Of a stretch of 64,000 bases of DNA, positions 44,657-53,693 are shown in pieces; positions within the stretch are counted from its first letter, which is position 1, and each line of letters begins with the position of its first letter. The notes under the pieces are model-generated. The model saw only the letters and a program-made list of their open reading frames with translations. It had not been told where the DNA came from and did no database searches. The position numbers and the translations under genes were made by a program. Source of the DNA: Vallitalea pronyensis (GTDB lineage: Bacteria; Bacillota; Clostridia; Lachnospirales; Vallitaleaceae); NCBI RefSeq assembly GCF_018141445.1, contig NZ_CP058649.1, positions 5,661,001 to 5,725,000 on the forward strand. The letters run 5' to 3'.

Positions 44657-44758
44657 GGACGTCATGCTTTCTAAATTGTCTTGTTTTATTATATTATAGG
44701 TAGCGTCCACTTATTATATGATTGTGTATATTGTTTGTTAGGGGTAAAGGATTGTATC

Positions 44759-44896
44759 ATGCTAATGGGTATAGTTATTAGTTTTGAGAGGGATAGCATA
44801 AAAAAATGGGCAAGATTAAAATTAAGATATATGGGTGTTTTATGCAGGTTATTAGAATGGATTTTTATGAGATTGATAAGAAAAAGAAGGGGTTAG
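44759..44896 (+). CDS. Possible small cationic amphipathic peptide (45 aa)
   Basis: A short ORF whose ATG at 44759 follows AAAGGA by seven bases. The product is hydrophobic and very basic: it opens MLMGIVISFE, contains KKWARLKLRYMG, ends RLIRKRRG, and has only two acidic residues. The ORF is followed after 20 bases by a strong hairpin with a U-tract on the same strand. The segments GTCCACTTA (44704-44712) and TTAGTGGAC (44893-44901) flank it as an imperfect inverted repeat. No family is recognised, and it could be a chance ORF. If real it resembles membrane-active peptides or toxin-like peptides. Confidence 0.35.
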   Translation: MLMGIVISFERDSIKKWARLKLRYMGVLCRLLEWIFMRLIRKRRG

Positions 44897-44916
44897 TGGA
44901 CAACGGAAGTTGAGTG

Positions 44917-45026
44917 AAACGATCGATGGTCATCATTCACTCACGTTACGTTTGTTGCTTTATTGGGTTTAAAGGAATGGCAACAAGCCGTAAAAATCGT
45001 TCATGATGACCATAGATCGTTTTTGT
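44917..45026 (+). repeat. Long structured inverted repeat with U-tract
   Basis: The 19-base arms at 44917-44935 and 45004-45022 (AAACGATC... and ...GATCGTTT) match with one mismatch. Inside, TGTTGC and GCAACA pair as a second stem. On the + strand the outer stem ends in TTTTTG, as in a terminator. It lies between the galE stop and the deacetylase start, in a 507-base gap with no other clear gene than the 45-residue ORF. Confidence 0.6.
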
Positions 45027-45033
45027 TTGTGTG

Positions 45034-45075
45034 CCACACGCTGGTTAGTAAAAACCGTAGTTTTAGCCAGTGTAT
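45034..45075. repeat. Hairpin downstream of galE
   Basis: ACACGCTGGTTA and TAGCCAGTGT pair with one bulge around an AT-rich loop. It lies 90 bases beyond the galE stop and may serve as its terminator, although no long U-tract follows on the minus strand. Confidence 0.45.
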
Positions 45076-45163
45076 GTTGATGTTTGTATGTGCTTATGAT
45101 GTATGGGGTTGTATTTTGTATTATGGTTAGTCTGAAATAATAATTCACTGTTATGATGTAGGG

Positions 45164-46180
45164 CTATACATCATAACCATTGGGGTTATTGGTTTGCCAG
45201 CGCCATGAATCTCGGCACATGTCTTCGAGACTTTTCTTGGCTTTCCAGCCGAGAGCTGATAGTGCTTTAGATGGGTCTGCGTAGCAGGTAGCAATATCGC
45301 CTGGTCGTCTGGGTGTTATGGTGTAGGGGATAGTAACGCCTGTGGCTTTTTCAAAGTTGTGCACCACATCAAGGACGCTGACGCCTTTACCTGTGCCTAG
45401 GTTGTAGGCGTCAATGCCTGGTGATGTGATGACTTTTTCTAGGGCTTTTAGATGGCCGTTAGCTAAGTCTTCTACATGGATATAGTCTCTGACGCCTGTG
45501 CCATCATGCGTGTTGTAGTCATTGCCATAGATACTTAATTTTTCTCGTTTGCCGATGGCCACCTGTGTGATATAGGGCATGAGGTTATTGGGTATGCCGT
45601 TGGGGTCTTCGCCTATACGGCCGCTGGCATGAGCACCTATAGGGTTAAAGTAGCGAAGAAGTGCTATGCTAAAGCTTGGGTCGGATACATGGATATCCTG
45701 TAGAATCTGTTCGATCATCATTTTGGTGCTGCCGTAAGGGTTGGTGGTACTTAACGGGAGGTCTTCTGTTAATGGTGATACATTGTGCATACCATAGACG
45801 GTAGCAGATGAACTGAATACCATCTTCTTTACTTGGTATTTTTTCATGAGTTCACACAGCACTAGGGTGCCCGTTATATTATTATGGTAATATTTGATGG
45901 GTATGGATACGGACTCACCTACTGCTTTTAGCCCTGCAAAATGAATGACAGCTTCCAGTGTATGGGCTTTAAAAACCTTTTCAAGTGCTTCTGTATCTAA
46001 TAGATCCACTTCATAAAATGTTACGGACTTTCCAGCTAATTCTTGAATACGTTTGATGGATTCTGGTTTACTATTGGAGAAGTTGTCCACAATAATCACC
46101 TCATAACCTGCATGAAGTAATTGTACAACTGTATGACTACCAATATACCCAGCCCCACCGGTGACTAATATATGCATCAT
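45164..46180 (-). CDS. galE: UDP-glucose 4-epimerase
   Basis: 338 residues, an extended SDR. The cofactor motif GGAGYIGSH opens the protein, the catalytic YxxxK is in NPYGSTKMMIEQ, and the Ser is in FSSSATVYG. The GalE-type C-terminus is present (RRPGDIATCYADPSKA). It interconverts UDP-galactose and UDP-glucose (or the N-acetyl forms). It is the last gene of a four-gene operon, 15 bases after the phosphohexomutase gene. Confidence 0.94.
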   Translation of the reverse strand: MMHILVTGGAGYIGSHTVVQLLHAGYEVIIVDNFSNSKPESIKRIQELAGKSVTFYEVDLLDTEALEKVFKAHTLEAVIHFAGLKAVGESVSIPIKYYHNNITGTLVLCELMKKYQVKKMVFSSSATVYGMHNVSPLTEDLPLSTTNPYGSTKMMIEQILQDIHVSDPSFSIALLRYFNPIGAHASGRIGEDPNGIPNNLMPYITQVAIGKREKLSIYGNDYNTHDGTGVRDYIHVEDLANGHLKALEKVITSPGIDAYNLGTGKGVSVLDVVHNFEKATGVTIPYTITPRRPGDIATCYADPSKALSALGWKAKKSLEDMCRDSWRWQTNNPNGYDV

Positions 46181-46194
46181 CTAACCTCACTCTC

Positions 46195-47595
46195 TTAGAT
46201 ATCTAAAAATGCCTTCATTTCTTCACTTACCTGTTTTGCTTTATCCATACTATCCATCTCAGCAAAAACACGAAGAAGTGGTTCTGTTCCTGAAAAACGT
46301 GCAATGATCCATCCACCATTTTTGAAGAATACTTTAACCCCATCCATATAGCTGACACGATCCACTTCATAGCTAAATTCAGGTATTTTTTTATGGGTGT
46401 AAAGCAAGTTTAATAAACGCTCTTTATCTTCTACTTTAAAATCAAAACTGTCTTCTACCATGTCAAATTTACCGAACTGCTCATGAATATCATCTAATAA
46501 TTTGGATAGATGTTTATTGGTTACGCTAATCATCTCCACTAATAGAGATGCTGCAAACACCCCATCCTTGCCTTTGATATGTCCCCGAATGGTTAAACCA
46601 CCGCTGCTTTCTCCACCAATAAGGGCATCTGTCTCTTCCATCTTAGAACTAATATGCTTAAACCCTACAGGTACTTCATAGCATGATTCACCAAAGCCTT
46701 CTGCAATCTTATCCAATAGATGTGTTGTTGCCAAGTTTCGTACGACTGGTCCACGCCAATTTTTATACTTTAATAAGTAGTAATACAATAATGCCATAAT
46801 AGCGTTGGGATGAATGAAATTGCCTTTTTCATCAATAATACCCAGACGGTCAGCATCGCCATCTGTTCCAATCCCTAAGTCATAGCCTTTTTCTACTACT
46901 TCGTTCTTCAGACGTCCTAATGTCTTAGCACTTGGTGAAGGCAGTCTGCCGCCAAATAGGGTATCATGACGGTCATGGATTAAATCCACTTCACAGCGAG
47001 CCGTCATAAGAATGGTTTGAAGGGATGTCTTGGACACACCATACATGGGATCAAGCAATATTTTTAACTGCTTTTTCTTAATGGCTTCCAGATCAACAAG
47101 GTTAATGATGGTGTCAATGTAATCATTAAAAGGATTATATATCATTACAGTGCCCTTTTCAAGAGCTTTATCAAAGGGGATTAACTGAATGTCTTTTACA
47201 TCTTCCATATAATGTTCAATGTCATCTGTCACGTCCTTACCGGCATCTCTTCCACCTTCTGTGAAGATCTTAATACCGTTGTAATCGGCTGGATTATGAC
47301 TGGCTGTTACTGCTGCTCCATATTGAAGATTCAAGGCTTTTACACTGTACATCACCATGGGTGTTGGTGCTATACGGTTAATAAAATAAACTTGAATGCC
47401 ATTGCCTGCTAATACTTCTGACATCCACTGAGCACTCCGATCGGACAAGAATCGTCGATCGTAACCAATCACAAAAGACTTGGTTTCTTCTTTTATCATT
47501 TTATTGGCTAAAGCTTGTGTTAGAAGCTGAATATTGGTTTTTACAAATTCGTCACCTATGATGGCTCGCCATCCACCTGTTCCAAATTTAATCAT
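46195..47595 (-). CDS. Phosphoglucomutase/phosphomannomutase family protein
   Basis: 466 residues from the ATG at 47595, nine bases after AAAGGA; ATG 47604 is possible. The four-domain alpha-phosphohexomutase motifs are in order: FGTGGWR, the phosphoserine loop VTASHNPADYNG, the metal loop GTDGDADRLG, the sugar loop GGESSGG and the phosphate loop RFSGTEPLLR. It interconverts hexose 1- and 6-phosphates. It lies between the nucleotidyltransferase and galE genes, so it may feed glucose 1-phosphate into glycolysis or back. Confidence 0.92.
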   Translation of the reverse strand: MIKFGTGGWRAIIGDEFVKTNIQLLTQALANKMIKEETKSFVIGYDRRFLSDRSAQWMSEVLAGNGIQVYFINRIAPTPMVMYSVKALNLQYGAAVTASHNPADYNGIKIFTEGGRDAGKDVTDDIEHYMEDVKDIQLIPFDKALEKGTVMIYNPFNDYIDTIINLVDLEAIKKKQLKILLDPMYGVSKTSLQTILMTARCEVDLIHDRHDTLFGGRLPSPSAKTLGRLKNEVVEKGYDLGIGTDGDADRLGIIDEKGNFIHPNAIMALLYYYLLKYKNWRGPVVRNLATTHLLDKIAEGFGESCYEVPVGFKHISSKMEETDALIGGESSGGLTIRGHIKGKDGVFAASLLVEMISVTNKHLSKLLDDIHEQFGKFDMVEDSFDFKVEDKERLLNLLYTHKKIPEFSYEVDRVSYMDGVKVFFKNGGWIIARFSGTEPLLRVFAEMDSMDKAKQVSEEMKAFLDI

Positions 47596-47619
47596 CTGTC
47601 TCATTCCTTTCCATTCTGT

Positions 47620-48354
47620 CTAGGGCTGATTTTTTAATACACGTTCACAAAATTCAAGTTCTTCCACTGTATTCACACCGTATACTTCGTTGGTATGATA
47701 GATGGTATGGGTCACTAATTTCTTATCTTGCTCCATGACCATTTTTGGTATATCTGTTAAATAATATTCCTGTTGGATGTTATCATTTTTTAAACTTTTC
47801 AGGTTTTCAAAAAGGAATTCACTGTCAAAAACATAGACGCCAACATTCAGTTCTTTTATAGCTAACTGCTCCTTGGTACAATCTTTGGCTTCTATAACGC
47901 CTATCATTTGATTGTCTGTATTTCTAATGATACGTCCATAGGCTGGTGGATCATCGATAACTGCAGTTAATACCGTACAGGTCGCCTTTTCACTGTCGTG
48001 TATCTCAAACATTTTTTCATAGGTACTTCGCTTGTATAAAGGCATATCACCATAAGCTACCAATATAGGTCCTTTGTAACCTTTGAATACATCTTCTGTT
48101 ACAAGGACTGCATGACCCGTTCCTAACTGCTTGTCTTGTGTGGCAAATTGATAATTGCCCTTGATGGCATCGTAGACCATCTCTTTTTTATAACCAACCA
48201 CAATGGTCATATCTTCTTCTTTTAGAAAATTCAGTGCTTCTAGAACATATTGAAGCAATGGTTTACCATTAGCCTTACGTAGTACTTTTGGCATGTTGTA
48301 TTGTTCAGATTGTAATCGTGTCCCTTTTCCTGCTCCTAGTACGATTGCTTTCAT
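47620..48354 (-). CDS. Sugar-1-phosphate nucleotidyltransferase
   Basis: 244 residues from the ATG at 48354, nine bases after AGGAGG. The signature LGAGKGTRLQSEQYNMPKVL is the GlmU/GalU-type pyrophosphorylase motif, and GYGDMP-like VAYGDMPLY binds the metal. There is no acyltransferase domain as in GlmU. It should join NTP (probably UTP) with a hexose 1-phosphate. Between a GHMP sugar kinase and a mutase, it could be the UDP-sugar pyrophosphorylase of a GalT-free route. Confidence 0.88.
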   Translation of the reverse strand: MKAIVLGAGKGTRLQSEQYNMPKVLRKANGKPLLQYVLEALNFLKEEDMTIVVGYKKEMVYDAIKGNYQFATQDKQLGTGHAVLVTEDVFKGYKGPILVAYGDMPLYKRSTYEKMFEIHDSEKATCTVLTAVIDDPPAYGRIIRNTDNQMIGVIEAKDCTKEQLAIKELNVGVYVFDSEFLFENLKSLKNDNIQQEYYLTDIPKMVMEQDKKLVTHTIYHTNEVYGVNTVEELEFCERVLKNQP

Positions 48355-48404
48355 GTATGTCATCCTCCTTTTATGCTTGTAACCTGCTATCAAACTGCGA
48401 TATG

Positions 48405-49490
48405 CTATTTATCCACACGAACCCCTGAATCCTGCTTAAGAATAACGCCCCAGTAACCTTTATCACAAACAGCATCTAAGATTTTCTGACTGTCAGCTTC
48501 ATGTGCATAGACGTAGCAACATCCACCACCACCAGAACCATTGATTTTACCGCCTAATGCACCATTTTCATAAGCTGTATTTAGAATTTCTTCAATCTTT
48601 GATGTGGATATGCCTAATCCGTCTCTCAGATTACCATGGTGTCTTTTTAGTAATTCACCTAACCGCTCTGAATCAATGTTACCGCTGGCAAACATCTTTT
48701 CTGCCTCTTTTAATGTTTTATAATTATCAATATTCGCTTTTACTTTCACTTGTCTTGCTAGCGATAGTTTTTCTAGATACATCAAATAATCTTCGTTTTC
48801 TACAAAATCACGAATACTGGAAATGCCATATTCTCCAAGCTCATGAATGGCTTCAAGTACAGGAAATTTGGCACTTGCCAGAACTTTTGTTGTTTGTTTA
48901 TCTTCCAATGAATCAAATAAGATAAAACACCCAGGGATTTCCGTTTGCAAAGGGTTAACACACGTTTTCTCTTTATTAAATGTTAAGTGTAAAAGTCCCC
49001 CATAGGCTGACGCGTAATGGTCCATGAGACCACCTGGCTCATTGAACTCTGCTACTTCTGCATCAAAGGCTAATAAAGCTATTTTTTCCGGATCATGTTT
49101 ATCAGGATGATTCATCAGTTCAAGAAGCACTTTAATGAAGACCACTGTCATGGTTGTAGAAGAACACATCCCTTTACCAATAGGAATATCCGAATCCATA
49201 TGGATATCATAACCGGATGTTATGCCATACCCTTTGCGCCTTAACACATTGATGGCACTTTTAATATAGTCTCGATTATGGTCATAGGTTATAGGCTTAT
49301 CTAAATCAATGATTTCTTCTCTTTCAATATGTTCACCTTTTAACCTGACATGGATAATTCGGTCCTCCCGCTTTACGCCTTGTGCTCGGAACCTAAGATT
49401 AATAGCTGAAGCAATAACCTCTAGATTAAGATAATCTTGATGTTCGCCAAATAAACAAATACGACTTGGGGTTGAAACAGATACTTTCAT
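48405..49490 (-). CDS. GHMP-family sugar kinase (galactokinase-like)
   Basis: 361 residues. The galactokinase-like opening PSRICLFGEHQDYLNLEVIASAI is followed by the ATP motif PIGKGMCSSTTMTV and the C-terminal glycine motif KINGSGGGGCCYVY. AAAGGAG precedes the ATG. It phosphorylates a free sugar at C1; galactose or another hexose (or an acetylated or acidic one) is possible. It is the first gene of the kinase-nucleotidyltransferase-mutase-epimerase operon and divergent from an AraC regulator, which suits sugar-inducible control. Substrate inferred only. Confidence 0.85.
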   Translation of the reverse strand: MKVSVSTPSRICLFGEHQDYLNLEVIASAINLRFRAQGVKREDRIIHVRLKGEHIEREEIIDLDKPITYDHNRDYIKSAINVLRRKGYGITSGYDIHMDSDIPIGKGMCSSTTMTVVFIKVLLELMNHPDKHDPEKIALLAFDAEVAEFNEPGGLMDHYASAYGGLLHLTFNKEKTCVNPLQTEIPGCFILFDSLEDKQTTKVLASAKFPVLEAIHELGEYGISSIRDFVENEDYLMYLEKLSLARQVKVKANIDNYKTLKEAEKMFASGNIDSERLGELLKRHHGNLRDGLGISTSKIEEILNTAYENGALGGKINGSGGGGCCYVYAHEADSQKILDAVCDKGYWGVILKQDSGVRVDK

Positions 49491-49863
49491 TGTTCTTCTT
49501 CTCCTTTATCATCTATTTTGTAAGGGGCTGTCTCATAAAAGCAGCATAACGTTAATATCGTAGACAACAAAATTGCTTTTTATGAGACAACTCCTTCTAT
49601 GTTCATGCCTTTGTAACCCTATTAAAGTGTTCGTTGATTGCATAGGTTTATTGTAAACCACTCATAGATGATTGTATTTGTATAATCCTGAATTATGTTT
49701 GTCTAATCCAATAATATAAGGTACAATATATGGGAACACTAAATCTGCTCACGCTATTTAAGAAAGAACTGTCTTAATAGAGCCATCCTATCAGCTGGAA
49801 TTATAAAACCATCAATAAAGGATTCTTGATTATGTTTCATGCCTAGATGAAAGGGAATAAACT
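49491..49863. other. Intergenic region between GHMP kinase and AraC gene
   Basis: 373 bases holding a hairpin at 49525-49592 and then AT-rich sequence that should hold the divergent promoters. I cannot name the -10 and -35 boxes with confidence, and no coding sequence is apparent. Confidence 0.5.
49525..49592. repeat. Hairpin with GGGCTGTCTCAT ends
   Basis: GGGCTGTCTCATAAAAGCA (49525-49543) pairs with TTGCTTTTTATGAGACA (49573-49589) with a one-base bulge. It resembles the hairpins at 43595-43648 and 15575-15609 in its outer bases. These ends recall the terminal repeats of some insertion sequences, so it may be a mobile-element remnant. Confidence 0.55.
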
Positions 49864-51036
49864 ATGATAAAAAATATTACCAAATTATCATTTGCAGAAT
49901 ATGGCAGAATAGCCCAAAAACCCTATCACGCTATACCTAAAGAAAAAGATTATAAGGCCATCACGAAGATGATAACGTCTTTTGATCTTCATTCCTTTTA
50001 TATAGACCATACCCATGACACCATCATGGATATTGAAGGGGGTACCGCTCTTTTATATGTTTATATACCCGGTCATGATTCAGTAACCTTCTTTTTGGAC
50101 AAATGTGTTATGCTCGCTCCTAATGTGTTTTATAAAGTCACACCTGTCTATAGTGGCTGTAAAATTAACATCACATACAACTTTAAAGCCACCAGGAAAC
50201 AAACCAAAAATACCCGTCTGGATTTCTCGCCAGATATGAAGAGTATTTTTAAAATTGATAAAATCTACACATTGTTTTATCAGGAGTTTGATGCTTCTTT
50301 TACCTATAAAGGTGAAAAACATGATTTCTGGGAATTAACCTATGTGGACCAAGGTGAATTATTGACTAGAATTGATGATAAACCTTATACCTTACAACAA
50401 GGTGATTTTATTTTCTACGCACCTAATCAATACCATACTCAGAAAAATAACGCCTCTTCCCCTATATCTTTTCTAACCATCACCTTTGATTTGGATTCGC
50501 CTAAGGAAGATATTTTTAAACATCAGGTGTTTAGCTGTTCCCAAGAACTAAGAGAAATTCTTGAGCAAATTGTCCATGAAAAAAATGAGTATGGGCTTTA
50601 CAGTGCCGACCTCATTATATGTTATCTGAAGGAGTTTATTATTACCTTTATGCGCAGCCTGACCAAGAAAAACACCCTTAAGCAATTACATTCTTCCATG
50701 CAGGTGAATACCAATAATACCTTAGTCAACAAGGCTCTAGCTTATATCTATGGGCATATTAATGAGAAAATTACGATCGATATGTTAGCCCAGGAAGTTT
50801 CTATTAGCCCATCCTATCTCTCCCGTATATTTAAGCATGTGATGGGCGTAACCATTGTGGATTACATGACCCACTATCGGTTAGAAAAAAGTAAAGCTTA
50901 TATCAAGTCAACAGAGCTAAGCCTAACACAAATTGCAGAAATTCTAGGCTTTGGATCGATTCACTATTTTTCTAAGCAATTTAAAAAGCATTATGATATT
51001 AGTCCCCTTATTTATAGTAAATCAATTAAAAAATAA
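49864..51036 (+). CDS. AraC-family transcriptional regulator
   Basis: 390 residues. The first 115 residues form a cupin-like domain of uncertain family. Residues about 150-235 form an AraC-type cupin sensor (FWELTYVDQGELL, GDFIFYAPNQYHTQ). Residues about 285-388 carry the two helix-turn-helix motifs of AraC (MLAQEVSISPSYLSRIFK and LTQIAEILGFGSIHYFSKQFKKH). The double sensor makes it longer than usual. It is divergent from the GHMP kinase operon and most likely controls it in response to a sugar. Confidence 0.9.
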   Translation: MIKNITKLSFAEYGRIAQKPYHAIPKEKDYKAITKMITSFDLHSFYIDHTHDTIMDIEGGTALLYVYIPGHDSVTFFLDKCVMLAPNVFYKVTPVYSGCKINITYNFKATRKQTKNTRLDFSPDMKSIFKIDKIYTLFYQEFDASFTYKGEKHDFWELTYVDQGELLTRIDDKPYTLQQGDFIFYAPNQYHTQKNNASSPISFLTITFDLDSPKEDIFKHQVFSCSQELREILEQIVHEKNEYGLYSADLIICYLKEFIITFMRSLTKKNTLKQLHSSMQVNTNNTLVNKALAYIYGHINEKITIDMLAQEVSISPSYLSRIFKHVMGVTIVDYMTHYRLEKSKAYIKSTELSLTQIAEILGFGSIHYFSKQFKKHYDISPLIYSKSIKK

Positions 51037-51173
51037 TAGAGCGGTAACTTTTCTATATATCATCATTTCTATCAAGTAATTGTAACATGCATTGAACTGC
51101 TAGACCCTACCAGCAACCAACCACTGCAACTGTTAACAATGTGAGAATAGCTGCAATAGCTCGAGAAGGATAA

Positions 51174-51224
51174 TAAAAATAGTGATAACTCTACCTGTGC
51201 ATAAGGTTAAGTCATCACTATTGA
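51174..51224 (-). terminator. Terminator of the P-type ATPase gene
   Basis: AATAGTGATAACT (51178-51190) pairs with AAGTCATCACTATT (51209-51222). On the minus strand it is followed by TTTTATT. It lies about 45 bases past the stop codon of the ATPase gene. Confidence 0.7.
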
Positions 51225-51266
51225 TGTAATTTGAACGCCTATTTAATTACTTGGTATAATGAATAA

Positions 51267-53249
51267 CTATCCTTTTAGTTTTAATGCTCGAATAGCATTT
51301 AAAATAGCTATAATCGCAACACCTACATCAGCAAAGATAGCCATCCACATGTTTGCAAACCCAAAAGTCGCTAGAATCATAATGATAACTTTTGTACCCA
51401 ATGCAAAGATAATGTTTTGCCAGACAATCTTATTGGTATTTCGTGATATTTTAATGGCATTGACTATACTGGATAACTCATCGGACATCAGTACCACATC
51501 GGCTGCTTCAATGGCTGCATCTGATCCTACAGCTCCCATTGCAATACCCACATCAGCTCTTGCCAGTACAGGTGCATCATTAATCCCATCACCCACAAAG
51601 ACGACCGTATCTTTTTTACCTGCTTTCTGCATAACCTCTTCCAGTCGTGTTACTTTTTCATGAGGTAGTAGCTCACTGTAATACTTGGTGATGCCAACTT
51701 TTCCTGCAATCTCCTTGGCTACATCCTCATGATCGCCTGTTAGCATAATAACATCTTCGACACCATATTGTTTAAGGGCTTTAATGGCCTCAATGGAATC
51801 TTTTTTTAGTGTATCAGCAATAAGGATGACACCAAGTAATTGGTTATCCCTTGCCACATAGACCTTCGTACCTACACTGGTTTCCATGGGCTTAACCCTT
51901 ATACCCTCTTGTTCCATGAGTTTTTTATTACCAACAGCTACAAGAGCATTGTTATAGGTTGCTTTCAAACCTTTCCCTGCTATTTCACTTATATCCTTTA
52001 TAAGATTCTCATCAATGGTCTGCCCGTACTCTTTAACAATGGAAACGGCAATGGGATGATTGGAAAAGTGTTCCATATGAGCAGCTATCTTTATCAGTTC
52101 ATTTCTATCCACTTCTTCACTGGTCACATATACATCCGTTACTTTAAATATACCTTTGGTAATGGTGCCTGTTTTATCAAACACAACGCACTTCATATGA
52201 CGCATGGCTTCTAGGTAATTACCACCTTTAACCAAAATACCATATCGAGATGCGCCGCCAATACCGCCAAAGTAACCAAGGGGTATGGATATGACAAGCG
52301 CACAAGGACAAGAAACAACCAGGAAGATTGCCGCTCGACCAACCCAAGTACTCAATGCTTCACCAATAACCAGTGGCGGAATAAGCGCAACCAGAACGGC
52401 TATACCCACAACAATTGGTGTGTAATATTTTGCAAACTTGGTAATGAATTTTTCTGTATTTGCTTTTTGTTGGTTAGCTTCCTTAACCAGTTTTAAGATC
52501 TTAGCAACAGTTGAATCACTAAATGCTTTCGTCACACGGACTGTAATAGCTCCGGATAAGTTAATGGAACCACTATAGACTTCCGTTCCTGCAACTGCTT
52601 CACGGGGTAGAGATTCTCCTGTAATAACCGATGTATCAATAGCGGATACACCCTCCACCACTTCACCGTCAATGGGAATTTTCTCACCTGGTTTGACCAT
52701 GATGATATCATCCACATTCACTTTTTCAGGTGCTACATCTTTAAAGGTATCACCGACTTTGACATGGGCAATATCCGGTTTAATGTTCAATAATTCTTCT
52801 ATGGAATTCTTGGATTTATTGACAGCCATTCCCTCAAATAATTCTCCTACTCGGTAAAATAGAATTACAGCTGTACCTTCTGGATGTTCGCCTATGATAA
52901 ATGCTGTAATGGATGCAATGGTCATTAAGAAATTCTCATCTAAAAACTTCCCTGAAAAAATGCCTTTTACAGCCTCTATGACAATGTTACGCCCTGCAAT
53001 GATATAGGCTGCAACAAACAATCCAACTTTGATGGGTTCGTCAACCTTTAAGACCAAACCACTTATAAACAGTCCTAAGGCAAGAAAAAATTCAATAATA
53101 TCTCTTTTAGTAAATTCTTGGTGATTGTGGTCATGACCGTGATGACCATCATTGTGGTGATATTCTTCATACATATTTTGTTTGTTATTTGAACAGTTAT
53201 TGTTACCACATCCACAGGTAGCAATATCATCTGTTAGCCGTTCTCCCAT
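51267..53249 (-). CDS. Zn/Cd/Pb-type heavy-metal P-type ATPase
   Basis: 660 residues from the ATG at 53249, seven bases after AAAGGAAG. The P1B-ATPase motifs are clear: TGES, the membrane CPC (VVSCPCALVIS, around residue 314), the phosphorylation loop VFDKTGTITKG and the HP dipeptide in SNHPIAVSI, followed by GDGINDAP. The C-terminal helix has the Lys and Asp typical of Zn/Cd pumps (NIIFALGTK, FADVG). Instead of a normal HMA domain the N-terminus has a Cys/His-rich stretch (CGCGNNNC, then HHNDGHHGHDHNH). It is cotranscribed with an ArsR regulator 43 bases upstream. Confidence 0.93.
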   Translation of the reverse strand: MGERLTDDIATCGCGNNNCSNNKQNMYEEYHHNDGHHGHDHNHQEFTKRDIIEFFLALGLFISGLVLKVDEPIKVGLFVAAYIIAGRNIVIEAVKGIFSGKFLDENFLMTIASITAFIIGEHPEGTAVILFYRVGELFEGMAVNKSKNSIEELLNIKPDIAHVKVGDTFKDVAPEKVNVDDIIMVKPGEKIPIDGEVVEGVSAIDTSVITGESLPREAVAGTEVYSGSINLSGAITVRVTKAFSDSTVAKILKLVKEANQQKANTEKFITKFAKYYTPIVVGIAVLVALIPPLVIGEALSTWVGRAAIFLVVSCPCALVISIPLGYFGGIGGASRYGILVKGGNYLEAMRHMKCVVFDKTGTITKGIFKVTDVYVTSEEVDRNELIKIAAHMEHFSNHPIAVSIVKEYGQTIDENLIKDISEIAGKGLKATYNNALVAVGNKKLMEQEGIRVKPMETSVGTKVYVARDNQLLGVILIADTLKKDSIEAIKALKQYGVEDVIMLTGDHEDVAKEIAGKVGITKYYSELLPHEKVTRLEEVMQKAGKKDTVVFVGDGINDAPVLARADVGIAMGAVGSDAAIEAADVVLMSDELSSIVNAIKISRNTNKIVWQNIIFALGTKVIIMILATFGFANMWMAIFADVGVAIIAILNAIRALKLKG

Positions 53250-53292
53250 ATGGATACTTCCTTTCTTACACACTTATTTCTCTATAAATTCA

Positions 53293-53643
53293 TTATTCTA
53301 ATATGTGTTCAATTCCCATTTTGTAGATGATCTTAATATGTTCATCGTTCAATGAATAGTAGACCAGCTTACCTTCTTTTCTTGCTTTCACTAAACGGCT
53401 GCTTTTTAGTACTCTTAATTGATGGGATACTGCGGATTGTGTCATGTTCAATACTTCTGCAATGGTACCAACGCACATTTCACCATTAAATAGAGCACCC
53501 ATGATTCTTAGCCTAGAACTGTCACCAAAATTCTTGAAAAAGTCGGCTAGAAAATAGATGGTTTCTTCATCGTCCATAATTCTTTGTACTTCTTCTACGA
53601 ACTTCTCATCTCTACAGCACGGCTTTTTATCTTCTTTTTGCAT
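53293..53643 (-). CDS. ArsR/SmtB-family metal-responsive repressor (CadC-like)
   Basis: 116 residues with a winged helix-turn-helix: FGDSSRLRIMGAL, GEMCVGTIAEVLNMTQSAVSHQLRVLKSS. The Cys in GEMCVG and the N-terminal CC pair match the metal site of CadC-type repressors (alpha-3N), and the C-terminal His residues could give an alpha-5 site. It should leave its operator on binding Cd, Zn or Pb and permit pump expression. A palindrome follows upstream of its start. Confidence 0.92.
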   Translation of the reverse strand: MQKEDKKPCCRDEKFVEEVQRIMDDEETIYFLADFFKNFGDSSRLRIMGALFNGEMCVGTIAEVLNMTQSAVSHQLRVLKSSRLVKARKEGKLVYYSLNDEHIKIIYKMGIEHILE

Positions 53644-53663
53644 CCAATCACCTCTTTTTCATT

Positions 53664-53693
53664 TTAACATATGAATAATTGTTCATATGTTAA
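53664..53693. promoter_or_regulatory. ArsR/SmtB-type operator
   Basis: TTAACATATGAATAATTGTTCATATGTTAA (30 bases, given here as arms TTAACATATGAA and TTCATATGTTAA around the centre) is a palindrome with mismatches only near the centre. It contains the ATATGAA-N6-TTCATAT pattern of the family's sites and lies 21 bases upstream of the regulator start. Confidence 0.85.

Noticed and set aside
48557-48925. 122-codon + strand ORF antisense to the GHMP kinase
   Set aside because: No ribosome site, and the minus strand carries all kinase motifs.
51259-51663. 134-codon + strand ORF antisense to the P-type ATPase
   Set aside because: It is Ala/Ile/Thr-rich and mirrors the hydrophobic C-terminus of the ATPase on the other strand.
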